This document shows, in pieces, positions 34,613 to 44,173 of a DNA stretch of 64,000 nt; within the stretch, counting starts at the first letter, position 1, and each line of letters starts with the position of its first letter. The position numbers were made by a program, and so were the translations under genes. This DNA is from an uncultured Mailhella sp. (GTDB lineage: Bacteria; Desulfobacterota; Desulfovibrionia; Desulfovibrionales; Desulfovibrionaceae), in contig NZ_OZ007001.1 of NCBI RefSeq assembly GCF_963931295.1, positions 1,116,001 to 1,180,000 of the forward strand, written 5' to 3'. The notes beneath the pieces were generated by a model. The model saw only the letters and a list, made by a program, of their open reading frames with translations, did no database searches and had not been told where the DNA came from.

Positions 34613-35731
34613 ATGGAGACATTTGCGCCTAAAGGAAAAATTTTTGGTCCTATTCTTCCACAATTTATTTTGGAAAAGCGCATCACACTTGGAGCAAAGG
34701 TCATGTATGCCTTACTGTGCAACTATGCTTCTGAAAAAGATCATTGTTGGCCGTCCCATGCCACTCTTGCTTCTCGCCTTTCTTGCAGCATTAGCAGTGT
34801 AAAAAATTATCTTGCTGAACTGGTGCGTGAAAATCTCATTACCATACGAAAGGAGCATTACCGCTCTTCTGTGTATTACCTTATAAGACCTGAACATAAT
34901 AATAACGCTGACAAGTCAAATTCTGAAATAAGTGAACGAGTTTTTACCTGCAACAAGTCAAGTTCTGGCTACATAAATAATTTTAACAAACAAAAACAAG
35001 AAAAAAACACCCCCCTTCCCCCAAAAATGACAGAAGAGACTCCGCAGCCTACGGATCTCTCTGCGCCTTCGGCGGGGTGTGGGATTTCTTCTGAACAGGA
35101 TTTTGAAAACGTATGGAATCTCTATCCCAAAAAAGAGGCAAAAGGCTTCGCCCGACTTGCCTGGTTCCGTCTGGCCCGTTGCGGTCAGCTTCCTCCCGTA
35201 TCTGAACTTCACGCCGCTCTGCAGCATTGCATGGTTCAGGAAAGCTGGCACCGGGAACAGGGACGATTCATCCCCCAGCTTGGAAACTGGCTTCGCGGGC
35301 AGCGATGGCTTGATGCCCTTTCTTCCGGTTCTCCTTCGGGACGGCGTCCTGATCCCGGCGTGCAAAAGGCCATGCAGGAAAGAGAGGAACAAGAAAAACG
35401 CATCCTGGAACGGCAGAAAGCGGAAAAAGAAAGACTGCGTCCTCTCTTCCGGGCTTTTGCGGAAAAATTTGATGCTCCCTTCAACGAGGCCATGGCTTTC
35501 GGCATCTGGCTGCATTTGCACTCCATTCACAGCGCTCCCGCTGCCGAAGATGTTCCTGCGGATAACACCAGGAGCATTGTGGCCTTTCTTCTTGAGTACC
35601 GTCGGAAAGTACAGGAACGACGCTATACGTCCCCATCTTCCAAAGCTGATACGCCGATTTCCTATTTTCACCGCCCGGAACTGCTGTTCGGCAGAAATTC
35701 CGAATCCCCAGCCATACCGACATACGCATAA
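34613..35731 (+). CDS. Winged-helix (HTH_36-like) protein, possible replication initiator
   Basis: The 372-aa product starts METFAPKGKIFGPILPQFIL. Residues about 20-105 form a helix-turn-helix domain: YALLCNYASEKDHCWPSHAT, LASRLSCSISSVKNYLAELV and ENLITIRKEHYRSSVYYLI, as in HTH_36/RepA-type proteins. A low-complexity linker follows, then FENVWNLYPKKEAKGFARLA, a motif seen in phage and plasmid replication proteins, and a basic coiled coil (QEREEQEKRILERQKAEKER). It opens the transfer region ten bases before dotH. It may start replication of the excised element or regulate the operon. Confidence 0.65.
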   Translation: METFAPKGKIFGPILPQFILEKRITLGAKVMYALLCNYASEKDHCWPSHATLASRLSCSISSVKNYLAELVRENLITIRKEHYRSSVYYLIRPEHNNNADKSNSEISERVFTCNKSSSGYINNFNKQKQEKNTPLPPKMTEETPQPTDLSAPSAGCGISSEQDFENVWNLYPKKEAKGFARLAWFRLARCGQLPPVSELHAALQHCMVQESWHREQGRFIPQLGNWLRGQRWLDALSSGSPSGRRPDPGVQKAMQEREEQEKRILERQKAEKERLRPLFRAFAEKFDAPFNEAMAFGIWLHLHSIHSAPAAEDVPADNTRSIVAFLLEYRRKVQERRYTSPSSKADTPISYFHRPELLFGRNSESPAIPTYA

Positions 35732-35740
35732 GGAGCTACC

Positions 35741-36736
35741 GTGAAGCAACTGATTTCTTTAGGAATACTGGCTCTGCTTTCGCTGCCGTGGGACGCCCAG
35801 GCAGAGACTTCCGCCGCAACTCGGACGCCTCTTTCCCCCGCAACGATGGCGACCGTTCACGGGCAATCCGCCGACTCGGCCTCCTTGCCCGAAGAATCGA
35901 CACAGAAAACGACCGCGCCCTCAGGTTCGGACCTGAAAAAGGCCCAGGAGGCGCAAGCGCTTTTTGAGGAAAGTCTGCGGCAGATGATGCCGCTGGATAA
36001 GGAACACATACAGGAATACCGAAAACGGTCGGATCAGCGTGAACGAGCGCTTTTGCCCGTTTCCCCCGACCTGCGGACCCGAACGGTGCGCGTCACGCTG
36101 GAACCCGGTCGTGCGCCGGTCAAGGTATTTACCACGGCCAACATCGCCACATCTCTGGTTTTTCATGACTCCACAGGTCAGCCGTGGCCCATTACTTCCG
36201 TGACCAACGGAGGGCCTTCCTCGTTTCAGGTTCTCCGCCCGGAACTGCCGGAAGGCAATCTGCTCAATGTCATGCCCATACAGGGCTATGCCACGTCAAC
36301 CCTCGTGGTCACTCTGGAAAATCGGGACATTCCGCTGGTCATCAGGCTTGAGTCGGATTCCGTCCGCGCTCCTGAACGCAAAGCCGACGCGCTGGTGCTG
36401 ATTCAGCTCGCCCACCATGGTCCGAAGGCTGCGATTCCCCTGACCAGCACCATCAAGGAAACCGCCAGCTCCGCCATGCTGTCCTTTCTTGACCGCGTCC
36501 CCCCGGATGATGCCGTGCGTCTTCGCTCCGAACCGGATTCGGATGCCGTGATGGCCTGGAAATACAACGGAAAACACTACGTCAGAACCACGCACAGCCT
36601 GATGTGGCCGGCATGGACTGCCGTCGTCAACGGGGCAGGCTCCACCAAATGTTACGAGCTGCCCGTCACGACAAGAATCATGCTTTCCCGTGAAGGAAGC
36701 GTGCAGACCATCCTTCTGAAAAATACTCTCAAATAA
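35741..36736 (+). CDS. DotH/IcmK-like outer-membrane core protein (TraN family)
   Basis: The 331-aa product starts at GTG 35741 after AGGAG, with a signal peptide (ISLGILALLSLPWDAQA). The rest fits DotH/TraN: QMMPLDKEHIQEYRKRSDQR, RTVRVTLEPGRAPVKVFTTA, ATSLVFHDSTGQPWPITSVT and a C-terminal beta domain ending with VQTILLKNTLK. In Dot/Icm and IncI systems it forms the outer-membrane ring with DotC and DotD. dotG follows after nine bases. Confidence 0.85.
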   Translation: MKQLISLGILALLSLPWDAQAETSAATRTPLSPATMATVHGQSADSASLPEESTQKTTAPSGSDLKKAQEAQALFEESLRQMMPLDKEHIQEYRKRSDQRERALLPVSPDLRTRTVRVTLEPGRAPVKVFTTANIATSLVFHDSTGQPWPITSVTNGGPSSFQVLRPELPEGNLLNVMPIQGYATSTLVVTLENRDIPLVIRLESDSVRAPERKADALVLIQLAHHGPKAAIPLTSTIKETASSAMLSFLDRVPPDDAVRLRSEPDSDAVMAWKYNGKHYVRTTHSLMWPAWTAVVNGAGSTKCYELPVTTRIMLSREGSVQTILLKNTLK

Positions 36737-36745
36737 GGCGGACAC

Positions 36746-37852
36746 ATGGCTATCACCAGCACGGAAAAAAAGCGACGATTCATACTCTTCAGCCTGTTGG
36801 GGCTGGCTGCCGCCGTTGTCATTGTTCTTGCCTCGTTTCTGCTGTTCACGCCGGAAAAACCGTCCGGCACCTCAAAAATGGCATCGGCAAGAACGGAAGC
36901 CGTAAGCGGGCAGGCGGGCGGCGTTGGCTCTGAGGAATACAACCAGAAGTTGAAGGAACACGACGCGCAACAGGCCAACGCGGCGCTTCAAAGCGGTGCG
37001 AGTTTCATTCCTACGCCGATAGGAGAAAAAAAGTCCGTTGTCATTAAGAAGCAGGATACCCCTCCGTCGCCTCCGCCGGTTGCTCAGGTACGCACCGTGC
37101 CTGTTCAGACGCCGCGCACGGACAACGCCATGCTCAAAAGGATGATGGATGACCTGGCCGAACTGGACACCAGGCTGGCCAGCGCTTCCGTGGGTCAGGG
37201 ACAAATCGCCTATGTCCGGGAGTTCCAGGATGAGACCGGCCAGCAGGAGTCCGAAAAACAGCCTGCCTCCGGGACGCCGTCGGTCGCTGCATCCTCCAGA
37301 CCTGCGGTGAAACCGGGCGACCTGTTGTACGCCATCATAGATGTGGGAGTGAACTCCGATGTTCCGTCCGCCGTGCTGGCGACCGTCACCTCAGGCACAT
37401 ACAGAAATGCCCGCCTCACAGGCTCTTTCCAGCGCCATGACGAACGCCTTGTGCTGGCCTTCAATCGGATCATTCTGCCCTCCGGCGAAACCATCCAGGT
37501 GGAATCCTATGCCGTTGATCCCACCACCTCGGAAGCCTCGGTCGCCAGTTCCGTGGACACTCATTTCTTCAGCCGGTGGGGCGGTCTGGTCGCCTCGGCG
37601 TTTCTGGAAGGACTGGGTACGGCCAAACGCTACAGCGGTGCCCAGAGTACCATCTACGGCTACGGCAACGACGTAACCGACCAGATGGTCTGGAACACCT
37701 ACAGCGTCAGCGATCAGGCATGGATTGCCGCCGGAAAGGTCGGCGAGAAGGCCGGAAAAATCTTTGAAAGAAACTTCGACCGACCTCCCACCGTCAGGCT
37801 CGAAAGCGGCACTCCCGTGGGCGTTCTGGTCATGAACGTCAAGGACAGGTGA
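36746..37852 (+). CDS. DotG/IcmE-like core-channel protein (TraO, VirB10-like)
   Basis: The 368-aa product has one membrane helix (about residues 11-32, FILFSLLGLAAAVVIVLASF), then a Pro-rich periplasmic linker (DTPPSPPPVAQVRTVPVQTP). The C-terminal beta-barrel of TrbI/VirB10 type shows KPGDLLYAIIDVGVNSDVPS, AVLATVTSGTYRNARLTGSF, FNRIILPSGETIQVESYAVD and LESGTPVGVLVMNV. It spans both membranes in type IV systems. The Legionella protein is about three times longer because of repeats; this size matches the conjugative TraO form. Confidence 0.88.
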   Translation: MAITSTEKKRRFILFSLLGLAAAVVIVLASFLLFTPEKPSGTSKMASARTEAVSGQAGGVGSEEYNQKLKEHDAQQANAALQSGASFIPTPIGEKKSVVIKKQDTPPSPPPVAQVRTVPVQTPRTDNAMLKRMMDDLAELDTRLASASVGQGQIAYVREFQDETGQQESEKQPASGTPSVAASSRPAVKPGDLLYAIIDVGVNSDVPSAVLATVTSGTYRNARLTGSFQRHDERLVLAFNRIILPSGETIQVESYAVDPTTSEASVASSVDTHFFSRWGGLVASAFLEGLGTAKRYSGAQSTIYGYGNDVTDQMVWNTYSVSDQAWIAAGKVGEKAGKIFERNFDRPPTVRLESGTPVGVLVMNVKDR

Positions 37853-37856
37853 CGCC

Positions 37857-38363
37857 ATGGAAAATTACGTTGCCAACGTCATTCCGCATTTGCAGCAATG
37901 GTGGCCCGTCATCATCCGGCTTGCCTATCTCATCGGCATTGTCTTTGCCGTTGTCTCTCTTGTTCAGGCCGTCAGCCGGAAACAACGCTTCAACCGCTCC
38001 ACGGCGGTCTGGAGCTTCATCTGTGCCGTTCTGCTGCTGAATCTTCCCGCGCTCATGGATTCTCTGTCCATGACGGTTTTCAACCAAAGCTCGGAACAGG
38101 CCCTGAGCTACAGCCCGCCTTCGTCCCCCGGTTCCATCTATATCCAGTTCGCCGTGTACGCCATTGCCTCCATCGGCGTCATCGGCATTGCGCGGGGGCT
38201 GTGTCTCATACGCGACACGCCGAACCAGAGCATGAATCTCAGCCGGGGCCTTGTCCATCTGTTCGGAGGCATTCTCGCGGTCAACCTTGTCACTTTCCTG
38301 CGCGGCCTGGGGGCCACGGTAGGCGGTGACGTGCAAACATACATCGCCAACATCATTGGCTGA
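37857..38363 (+). CDS. IcmC/DotE-like inner-membrane protein (TraQ-like)
   Basis: The 168-aa product has four hydrophobic segments (about residues 20-40, 53-70, 97-117 and 136-155; for example IIRLAYLIGIVFAVVSLVQA and LVHLFGGILAVNLVTFLRGL). The last is typical of the small Icm membrane proteins next to DotG and DotI. The exact orthologue within the IcmC/IcmD/TraQ/TraR group cannot be settled by eye. The ATG follows four bases after the dotG stop. Confidence 0.65.
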   Translation: MENYVANVIPHLQQWWPVIIRLAYLIGIVFAVVSLVQAVSRKQRFNRSTAVWSFICAVLLLNLPALMDSLSMTVFNQSSEQALSYSPPSSPGSIYIQFAVYAIASIGVIGIARGLCLIRDTPNQSMNLSRGLVHLFGGILAVNLVTFLRGLGATVGGDVQTYIANIIG

Positions 38364-38377
38364 GTACGGAGGACTCT

Positions 38378-38767
38378 ATGAACTTCATCAATCATCAGCT
38401 CTCCATTTCCCCGCTGCGCTGTACTGCCGCCGTTATCGGTGTCGCCGCCGTATGGCTCCTCATGCCTGAGATTGTCCAGGCTGCCGTCACCTTCGGAGAA
38501 ATCGGCGAAAATGTGGCGGAAAACGCCAAAGGCGTCGCCAAGGGCGTCACCCTTGCCGGATACGCCTCCGGTGCAGGCATGGGCGTCTGGGGTTGCGTGG
38601 ACATGTACAAGGCCACCAAACGCCAGGGCGAATCGACCTATCCCGGCGGCCTTATCAAGATTCTGGTCGGAGCCGTGCTGCTCGGTCTGGGAGAAACCCT
38701 CGGTTCCGGCTCGGCCACGCTTTTCGGAGCCGATCAGACCTCCGGCATGAGTGATCTCGGCCTGTAA
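38378..38767 (+). CDS. IcmD/DotP-like small membrane protein (TraR-like)
   Basis: The 129-aa product has an N-terminal hydrophobic segment (CTAAVIGVAAVWLLMPEIVQ). Then comes FGEIGENVAENAKGVAKGVT, a Gly/Ala-rich helix (LAGYASGAGMGVWGCVDMYK) and a second membrane segment (LIKILVGAVLLGLGETLG). This pattern resembles IcmD/DotP, a core-complex-associated inner-membrane protein. GGAGG-like RBS precedes it, and it stands between the IcmC-like and dotI genes. Confidence 0.65.
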   Translation: MNFINHQLSISPLRCTAAVIGVAAVWLLMPEIVQAAVTFGEIGENVAENAKGVAKGVTLAGYASGAGMGVWGCVDMYKATKRQGESTYPGGLIKILVGAVLLGLGETLGSGSATLFGADQTSGMSDLGL

Positions 38768-38785
38768 CCTCAAAGGAGACGAGGC

Positions 38786-39496
38786 ATGAGTATGTTCAAA
38801 AAAAAGGAAACATCTTCCCTGCCGGAAGCTCCGGGGCAGGCTCTGAGCATGGAACCTCATGCCTCGTCTCCGGCCCCGGACGCGTCTGCCGTTATCGGAG
38901 GTCTCGGCTGGTACAGAACCCAGTTTCATCGCGCCATGAAACTCGCGCTGGGACTGAGCCTGGCGCTGATGGTCAGCCTGGCCGTCATTGCGCTGCTTCT
39001 GCTGAATCAGCCGAAACCCCGATATTTCGCCGCCACGCCTGATTTGCGCCTCGCGCCTCTGGTTCCTCTCGACCAGCCGCTGCTTACCCAGAGCGGGCTG
39101 CTGACGTGGGTGTCTGACACCATTACTGGGGCCATGTCGCTCAACTTTCTGGAGTGGCGCGAAAAGCTGGAAGCCGTCAGACCGAATTTCGACGACGACA
39201 CGTTCAAATCCTTCCTTTCCTCTCTGGAAAGTTCCGGGATTCTGAACATGATTCAGGAAAAACGGCTTTCCGCCTCATCCGTTGCCACCGGTGCCCCGGT
39301 CATCATCGCCTCCGGGCTGGTCAGCGGGAAAGCCACATGGCGCATCGAGTTTCCCCTGATCGTTTCCTACGAATCAAGCCAGGGGGTGGAGAGCACCCAG
39401 CGTCTTATCGCCACTGTTCTTGTCTGCCGTGCCTCCACGGCCACCACCCCGCGCGGGGTGGTGATTCAACAGGTCGTTCTGAAGAGGGAATCCTGA
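38786..39496 (+). CDS. DotI/IcmL-like inner-membrane protein (TraM)
   Basis: The 236-aa product has a cytoplasmic start, one membrane helix (about residues 52-74, MKLALGLSLALMVSLAVIAL) and a periplasmic domain of DotI type: RYFAATPDLRLAPLVPLDQP, LLTWVSDTITGAMSLNFLEW and TWRIEFPLIVSYESSQGVES. In Legionella DotI forms a ring-like inner-membrane assembly with DotJ. Its stop overlaps the dotO start (TGATG). Confidence 0.87.
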   Translation: MSMFKKKETSSLPEAPGQALSMEPHASSPAPDASAVIGGLGWYRTQFHRAMKLALGLSLALMVSLAVIALLLLNQPKPRYFAATPDLRLAPLVPLDQPLLTQSGLLTWVSDTITGAMSLNFLEWREKLEAVRPNFDDDTFKSFLSSLESSGILNMIQEKRLSASSVATGAPVIIASGLVSGKATWRIEFPLIVSYESSQGVESTQRLIATVLVCRASTATTPRGVVIQQVVLKRES

Positions 39497-42474
39497 TGCT
39501 GGATAAACTTGTCAATGGCATAGACTGCGGCATACGCGCCATCTCTGAAGTCTTCGCCGGACCGGTGTACGGTTACTGCCGACTGGAAACGGTTGATGAC
39601 GACGTTCTGGTGGCGGACGACGGAAGTCTCGTGAGTCTTCTGCGTCTTGAGGGTTCCCTGAAGCATGTGGGCGTAGAAGAATACGGGAGCATTGTTTCCG
39701 GTCTGACGGAAAAATTCCAGTCTTCCTTTTCCAAGCCGGGGCACCTGCTTCAGGTCGTTTTTGAGTACGACCCGGAAAGCAGCGCTTCCCGAATTACCGA
39801 ACTTCTGCGTCCTTCCCGGCTGACGGCACAGAATCTGGGCCTTCATATCGGCCCGCTGCTGGATGACTGGGGAGCCACGCTGCAACGCTACTGCGCTCTG
39901 GAAACCTGCTGGCTCGTTCTTTGGACAAGGCCCGCCGTTCTGCCGGATTCCCTGCGGAAAACAGCCCTGAAGGAACGCCATACCGCCATGTCCAAGGTGC
40001 CGACGATTCCGGGCTGTCAGCAGGTATCCCGCGCCGTAGCTGCGCTGCATGACGCCCATAACGGTTTTCTGACCGGCGTGATGGACGCTTTCCGTCAGGT
40101 TGACCTGCTGGTGCATCCCCTTTCGGCCCATGAGGCTCTGCGTGATATCCGCTTGTGCATTTCCCCGGACATGACCGGTCGGGACTGGCGGCCTCTCATC
40201 CCCGGCGATTCCTTGCCGCTGCGTCTGCCTGACCCCGACACAAGCAGGGCGGACAGACTGCATAACATGCTGTACCCGGATTTCAAGACACAACTCTGGC
40301 CCCATGAGGGAGAACTGATTTCCCGCAACGCCATACGCATCGGCGACAGAATATTCGGGCCTCTCATCATGACGCTCATGCCCCAGACGCCGAAACCGTT
40401 TCAGGAACTTTTCAGGGTACTTGCCAAGCGTGATGAACGACTGCCGTACCGCATTTCCTTTCTGCTGGAAGACGGAGGCCTGAACATGGGTCTCCGGCCC
40501 CTGCTTGCGGCCATTCTGGCCTTCAGCTCTTCGGACAACAAAAAGTTCAATAAGGCCGTCGATGCTCTGAAAGAGCTGGACCTTGAAGGCGTATGCTGCA
40601 TCCGGTTTCGCATCTGCTTCTGCACCTGGGCCAGCGTGACGGATTCCGAGCAGGAAGCCCATCTGCTGCTTCGGCGGCGCGTCGCGGAACTTTCCAAAAC
40701 CGTTCAGGGATGGGGAACGGCGGATGTTTCCGAAGCCACAGGCGACCCGCTTCTCGGTTTTACCGCGACGCTTCCCGCCATGATGCCCGCAAGTCCGGCT
40801 CCCATCACCGCCGCGCCCTTGCAGGACGCTCTTGGCATGTTGCCGCTGCGTCCAGCGTCGCCGTGGCGGGAAGGAAGCCTGCTGTTCCGGACCCAGGACG
40901 GTAAAATCATGCCGTATGCGGCCAACTCTTCGGAACAGGCCGCCTGGATAGACCTCGGCGTTGCCCCCATGGGCGGCGGCAAGTCCGTTTTTCTCAATGC
41001 CTTCAACTTCGCGTTCGTCACTCAAAGCGGACTGTCACGTCTGCCGTGGCTGTCCATCGTGGATGTCGGTCCGTCCAGCTCCGGGCTGATAACGCTGCTG
41101 AAGGAAAACCTGCCTGAAGGCCGCAAACATCTCGCGGCCTATCACAGACTCAGGATGACGCCGGACTATGCCATCAATCCCTTTGATACGCCGCTCGGCA
41201 ACAGAAAACCTCTGCCGTCTCACAAGGCCTTTCTGGTCAATCTGCTGTCTTTGCTGGCCACGCCTCTGGATGTCACGGCTCCGGCAGACGGCGTTCCCGG
41301 ACTCATAGGCAGAGCGGTTGATCTCGCCTATGAGGAACTCTCCGACAACCATCACCCCCGGCTTTACCAGCCGAACGTGCTTCCGAAGCTGCACGCCCTC
41401 ATCACGGAAGAAGGCATACGCCGGGACGCTTCCACGTCCTGGTGGGAAGTGGTCGATGGACTGTTTGAACGGGGCTATGTCCATGAAGCCTTGCAGGCCC
41501 AGCGCTACGCCGTGCCTCTGCTGGCGGATGTCGGCTCGCAAATCAGGCAGAACAAAGGTATCCAGAACACCTATGACGAAAATCTCATCCTCAATGTCTG
41601 GCGCTCCCTTCTGGATGCCATCGACGCCTATGTCATCCTGAAGGAACCCACGCAATTCGACCTCGGCGACGCTCAGATCGTCAGCCTTGACCTTGATGAA
41701 GTGGCTCCGCGCGGCGGTTCCACGGCGGATCGTCAGTCCGCCGTCATGTATATGCTGGCCCGGCACGTCCTCGGTTCACGCTTCTTCCTGATGCCTGCGG
41801 ATGTGCAGCTCATGCCCGAAGCCTACCGGGACTATCATGCCGGGCGAATCGAGGCGATTCGGGAGGACCCTAAAAGGCTTTGCTACGACGAAGCGCATCG
41901 CGTCACCAAAAACACCTCGGTTTCCGGCCAGTTGCAGGCGGATATGACCACCATGGCCCGTGAAAGCCGCAAATGGAACCTTTCCATCGGTCTCTATACG
42001 CAATCCATCGACGATATTCCCAAAATCATCACAGACGAACTGGCCACCACGGTCGTCATTCTGGGGTCCGGCACGGAAAAGAGCATTGAGAATCTGAGTC
42101 TCCGCTTCGGTCTGAACGGGGCCTGCCGTCATGCCCTTTCCCGTCTGGGAAAGCCCGGCAAGTCAGGCTCCAATCTCGTAGCCCTGTTCCGCACAGGTTC
42201 GGGCATGTCGCAGCTTGTCCTCAGCCTGACCATAGGCGGCCAGTCTCTCTGGGCCTTCAGCACCACCACGGAAGACGTGACTATCCGCAATCACCTTTAT
42301 CAAAGGCTGGGACCATCCGAGGCCTTGCGCAGACTGGCTCGACGTTTTCCCGGAGGTTCGGCCAAGGCCGAAGTGGAACGACGCAGACGGCAGGTGGAGG
42401 ACAGGAGCGATTCCGACGATGAAGTCGTCAACGTCATTTTGGAAATTGCCAATGAACTGGCGGAGGAACAATGA
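39496..42474 (+). CDS. DotO/IcmB-like ATPase (TraU, VirB4-like)
   Basis: ATG 39496 begins MLDKLVNGIDCGIRAISEVF (992 aa); the longer open frame to 39154 overlaps dotI and is rejected. The ATPase domain has Walker A VAPMGGGKSVFLNAFNFAF, DLDEVAP (Walker B-like), PKRLCYDEAHRVTKNT and LSIGLYTQSIDDIPKIITDE. DotO is the VirB4-class energy source at the base of the Dot/Icm channel. The next gene starts inside its stop (ATGA). Confidence 0.9.
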   Translation: MLDKLVNGIDCGIRAISEVFAGPVYGYCRLETVDDDVLVADDGSLVSLLRLEGSLKHVGVEEYGSIVSGLTEKFQSSFSKPGHLLQVVFEYDPESSASRITELLRPSRLTAQNLGLHIGPLLDDWGATLQRYCALETCWLVLWTRPAVLPDSLRKTALKERHTAMSKVPTIPGCQQVSRAVAALHDAHNGFLTGVMDAFRQVDLLVHPLSAHEALRDIRLCISPDMTGRDWRPLIPGDSLPLRLPDPDTSRADRLHNMLYPDFKTQLWPHEGELISRNAIRIGDRIFGPLIMTLMPQTPKPFQELFRVLAKRDERLPYRISFLLEDGGLNMGLRPLLAAILAFSSSDNKKFNKAVDALKELDLEGVCCIRFRICFCTWASVTDSEQEAHLLLRRRVAELSKTVQGWGTADVSEATGDPLLGFTATLPAMMPASPAPITAAPLQDALGMLPLRPASPWREGSLLFRTQDGKIMPYAANSSEQAAWIDLGVAPMGGGKSVFLNAFNFAFVTQSGLSRLPWLSIVDVGPSSSGLITLLKENLPEGRKHLAAYHRLRMTPDYAINPFDTPLGNRKPLPSHKAFLVNLLSLLATPLDVTAPADGVPGLIGRAVDLAYEELSDNHHPRLYQPNVLPKLHALITEEGIRRDASTSWWEVVDGLFERGYVHEALQAQRYAVPLLADVGSQIRQNKGIQNTYDENLILNVWRSLLDAIDAYVILKEPTQFDLGDAQIVSLDLDEVAPRGGSTADRQSAVMYMLARHVLGSRFFLMPADVQLMPEAYRDYHAGRIEAIREDPKRLCYDEAHRVTKNTSVSGQLQADMTTMARESRKWNLSIGLYTQSIDDIPKIITDELATTVVILGSGTEKSIENLSLRFGLNGACRHALSRLGKPGKSGSNLVALFRTGSGMSQLVLSLTIGGQSLWAFSTTTEDVTIRNHLYQRLGPSEALRRLARRFPGGSAKAEVERRRRQVEDRSDSDDEVVNVILEIANELAEEQ

Positions 42475-43571
42475 AAAAGCTCTTTTTTACCCTGGCGCTT
42501 GTTCTGTTTCCGGTCCAGGTCTGGGCCGCTGGCTGCGGCTGCGGTTCCATCAACGCCATGATTTCAGCGGCCAAATCTGAAACGATTCAGGCCGTCAACG
42601 CCTATACCGCTGCGGAAGCCCAGGCCATCCGTTCGGAAATTCTGCTGGCCGCACAGAATATCATCGGTACCATCAAAAGCGAAACGGCAACGGTCGTCCG
42701 GGCGCTGGTCGCGCTCAAGGAAAGCAATGTCGCCGCCATCAAGGGGCAGGCCGTCGCAGGCGAAGCCATGAAAACCGAAGATCTGTACGGCACTGCGGCC
42801 CAGCCTTCAGGGCTTTGCGGCGCAACCTCGCTGGGCGCGGGAATACAGCTCGGCGCACAGGCAGGGCAGGAAATTCATGCGACCATGAGGGAAAAACAGT
42901 TCGCCTATGCCAACACACCCGGCGCAAAGCCGGTGGAATTTCTGCACCGTATTCTGGCCGACGACCAGCCTTCCGAACCCGAAAGTCTGGATGCGCTCTT
43001 TCCGCTCCAAAGCACGCTTACGGAAGACCAGGTGGCGCAGGCGCATGAATCCATCAAAACTCTGGCCAATCCCCATCCGCTTCCCATGGTCACGGACGCA
43101 CAGAAAGAAACTCCGGCGGGGCAGACCTACGCAGCGGCAAGGAAGGTTCATGAAGAACGTCTGGCCGCCGTTACCGAAGCGCTTAACCACCACGTCGTGC
43201 TACACGCTCCCACATTGCCGGAAGACGTGACCGAATGGGCGCAGAATCAGTGGTCGGAAGCGGGAGGAAGCGGCACTCCTCCCGGCATTGTGGACGGAAA
43301 ACTTTCGGAAGTCGGGCTTTACAAACTGCTCTCACAGATGCGCGTAGGCAACCCCAACTGGTTTGCCCAGATAGCCACGGCCACGGATGCCGGACTGTTG
43401 CGGGAAATGGCGGTCATGCAGGCTTTTCAGATGGAGCTTGCCCGAAAAAACATGGAGCTTATGGACCGCCTGACCGTCATTGCGGCGCTGGACTTCCTTT
43501 CCCGCATGGAAGGAACCACCGGCAGGGACATGGACGACCTTTATGCCCGCATGGTCGGCGCACAGCAGTAG
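42471..43571 (+). CDS. Secreted transfer protein, TraW-like by position
   Basis: The 366-aa product starts MKKLFFTLALVLFPVQVWAA, a signal peptide, followed by GCGCGS at the mature end. The rest is helical and Ala-rich (INAMISAAKSETIQAVNAYT, DRLTVIAALDFLSRMEGTTG). Order between DotO (TraU) and DotA (TraY) matches TraW of IncI plasmids. Sequence identity to TraW was not tested, so the name is positional. The stop is followed by GGAG and an ATG (43581) whose frame leads nowhere, because a toxin-antitoxin pair has been inserted there. Confidence 0.6.
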   Translation: MKKLFFTLALVLFPVQVWAAGCGCGSINAMISAAKSETIQAVNAYTAAEAQAIRSEILLAAQNIIGTIKSETATVVRALVALKESNVAAIKGQAVAGEAMKTEDLYGTAAQPSGLCGATSLGAGIQLGAQAGQEIHATMREKQFAYANTPGAKPVEFLHRILADDQPSEPESLDALFPLQSTLTEDQVAQAHESIKTLANPHPLPMVTDAQKETPAGQTYAAARKVHEERLAAVTEALNHHVVLHAPTLPEDVTEWAQNQWSEAGGSGTPPGIVDGKLSEVGLYKLLSQMRVGNPNWFAQIATATDAGLLREMAVMQAFQMELARKNMELMDRLTVIAALDFLSRMEGTTGRDMDDLYARMVGAQQ

Positions 43572-43589
43572 GAGACCGCCATGCGCCTG

Positions 43590-43862
43590 CTACAAGGAAA
43601 AAAGATCGGCATGGGTGCCGGTACGATAAAAAACGCACTCATTCTCGCTTACTTTATACACAAGAAGCCAATCCGGTTCTATATGCAACTCCCGGTATGG
43701 TTTCCACTCTCCTTTGAGGGCATGGTCACGACAATGCTTAGGCAGTGGTTCCTCATTAAGCAAAAGCATGATTATCGTTTTCAGCTTTTGCATATCGTAG
43801 CCGCGATGTTCCACCTTTCTCAGATCACGGCGAAACTGAGCGGTAAAAGTGGAGTTACGCAC
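43590..43862 (-). CDS. YafQ/RelE-family mRNA interferase toxin
   Basis: The 90-aa product (GTG start) reads STFTAQFRRDLRKVEHRGYD, LPKHCRDHALKGEWKPYREL and HIEPDWLLVYKVSENECVFY, ending RTGTHADLFSL. These are YafQ features (RDH, YRELHI and the C-terminal HxxLF). YafQ cuts mRNA on the ribosome. Its GTG directly follows the antitoxin stop. The pair is antisense to the transfer operon, between the TraW-like and dotA genes. Confidence 0.88.
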   Translation of the reverse strand: MRNSTFTAQFRRDLRKVEHRGYDMQKLKTIIMLLLNEEPLPKHCRDHALKGEWKPYRELHIEPDWLLVYKVSENECVFYRTGTHADLFSL

Positions 43863-44123
43863 TTATATCCCCAACTGTCTGAAAAGATCTTCCGCATCCT
43901 TGGCGTGAAATATTTCCTCTCCCCGTTCCGCCTTCTCTATAGTTTCACGGGTCAGTGCATTGGGAATATCGTCGCTGAAAGGCAGACGCTTTTCATGAGC
44001 CACTCTGGTCAGCGCCATGCGGCAGAGATCGGATACCGTCAGCCCCATGGTTGCCAGTACGGCGGCGGCCTCATTCTTGATGGCGGGGTCAATGCGGGCG
44101 CGAACATAATCGTTGGCAGGCAT
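43863..44123 (-). CDS. DinJ/RelB-family antitoxin
   Basis: The 86-aa product has the ribbon-helix-helix DinJ pattern: DYVRARIDPAIKNEAAAVLA, TMGLTVSDLCRMALTRVAHE, then a toxin-binding tail (NALTRETIEKAERGEEIFHA). AGGAGG precedes the ATG. It neutralises the YafQ-type toxin and should repress its own promoter, where a palindrome overlaps the -35/-10 spacer (44146-44173). Confidence 0.9.
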   Translation of the reverse strand: MPANDYVRARIDPAIKNEAAAVLATMGLTVSDLCRMALTRVAHEKRLPFSDDIPNALTRETIEKAERGEEIFHAKDAEDLFRQLGI

Positions 44124-44145
44124 GATTGTCCTCCTGTTTTTAGAA

Positions 44146-44173
44146 AATGTAGCTCAATTGAGCACAAAGTCAA
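44146..44173 (-). promoter_or_regulatory. Promoter and operator of the dinJ-yafQ pair
   Basis: On the minus strand TTGACT (44168-44173) and TACATT (44146-44151) are 16 bp apart. The perfect palindrome GCTCAATTGAGC (44152-44163) lies between them, a fitting site for antitoxin autorepression. Confidence 0.75.
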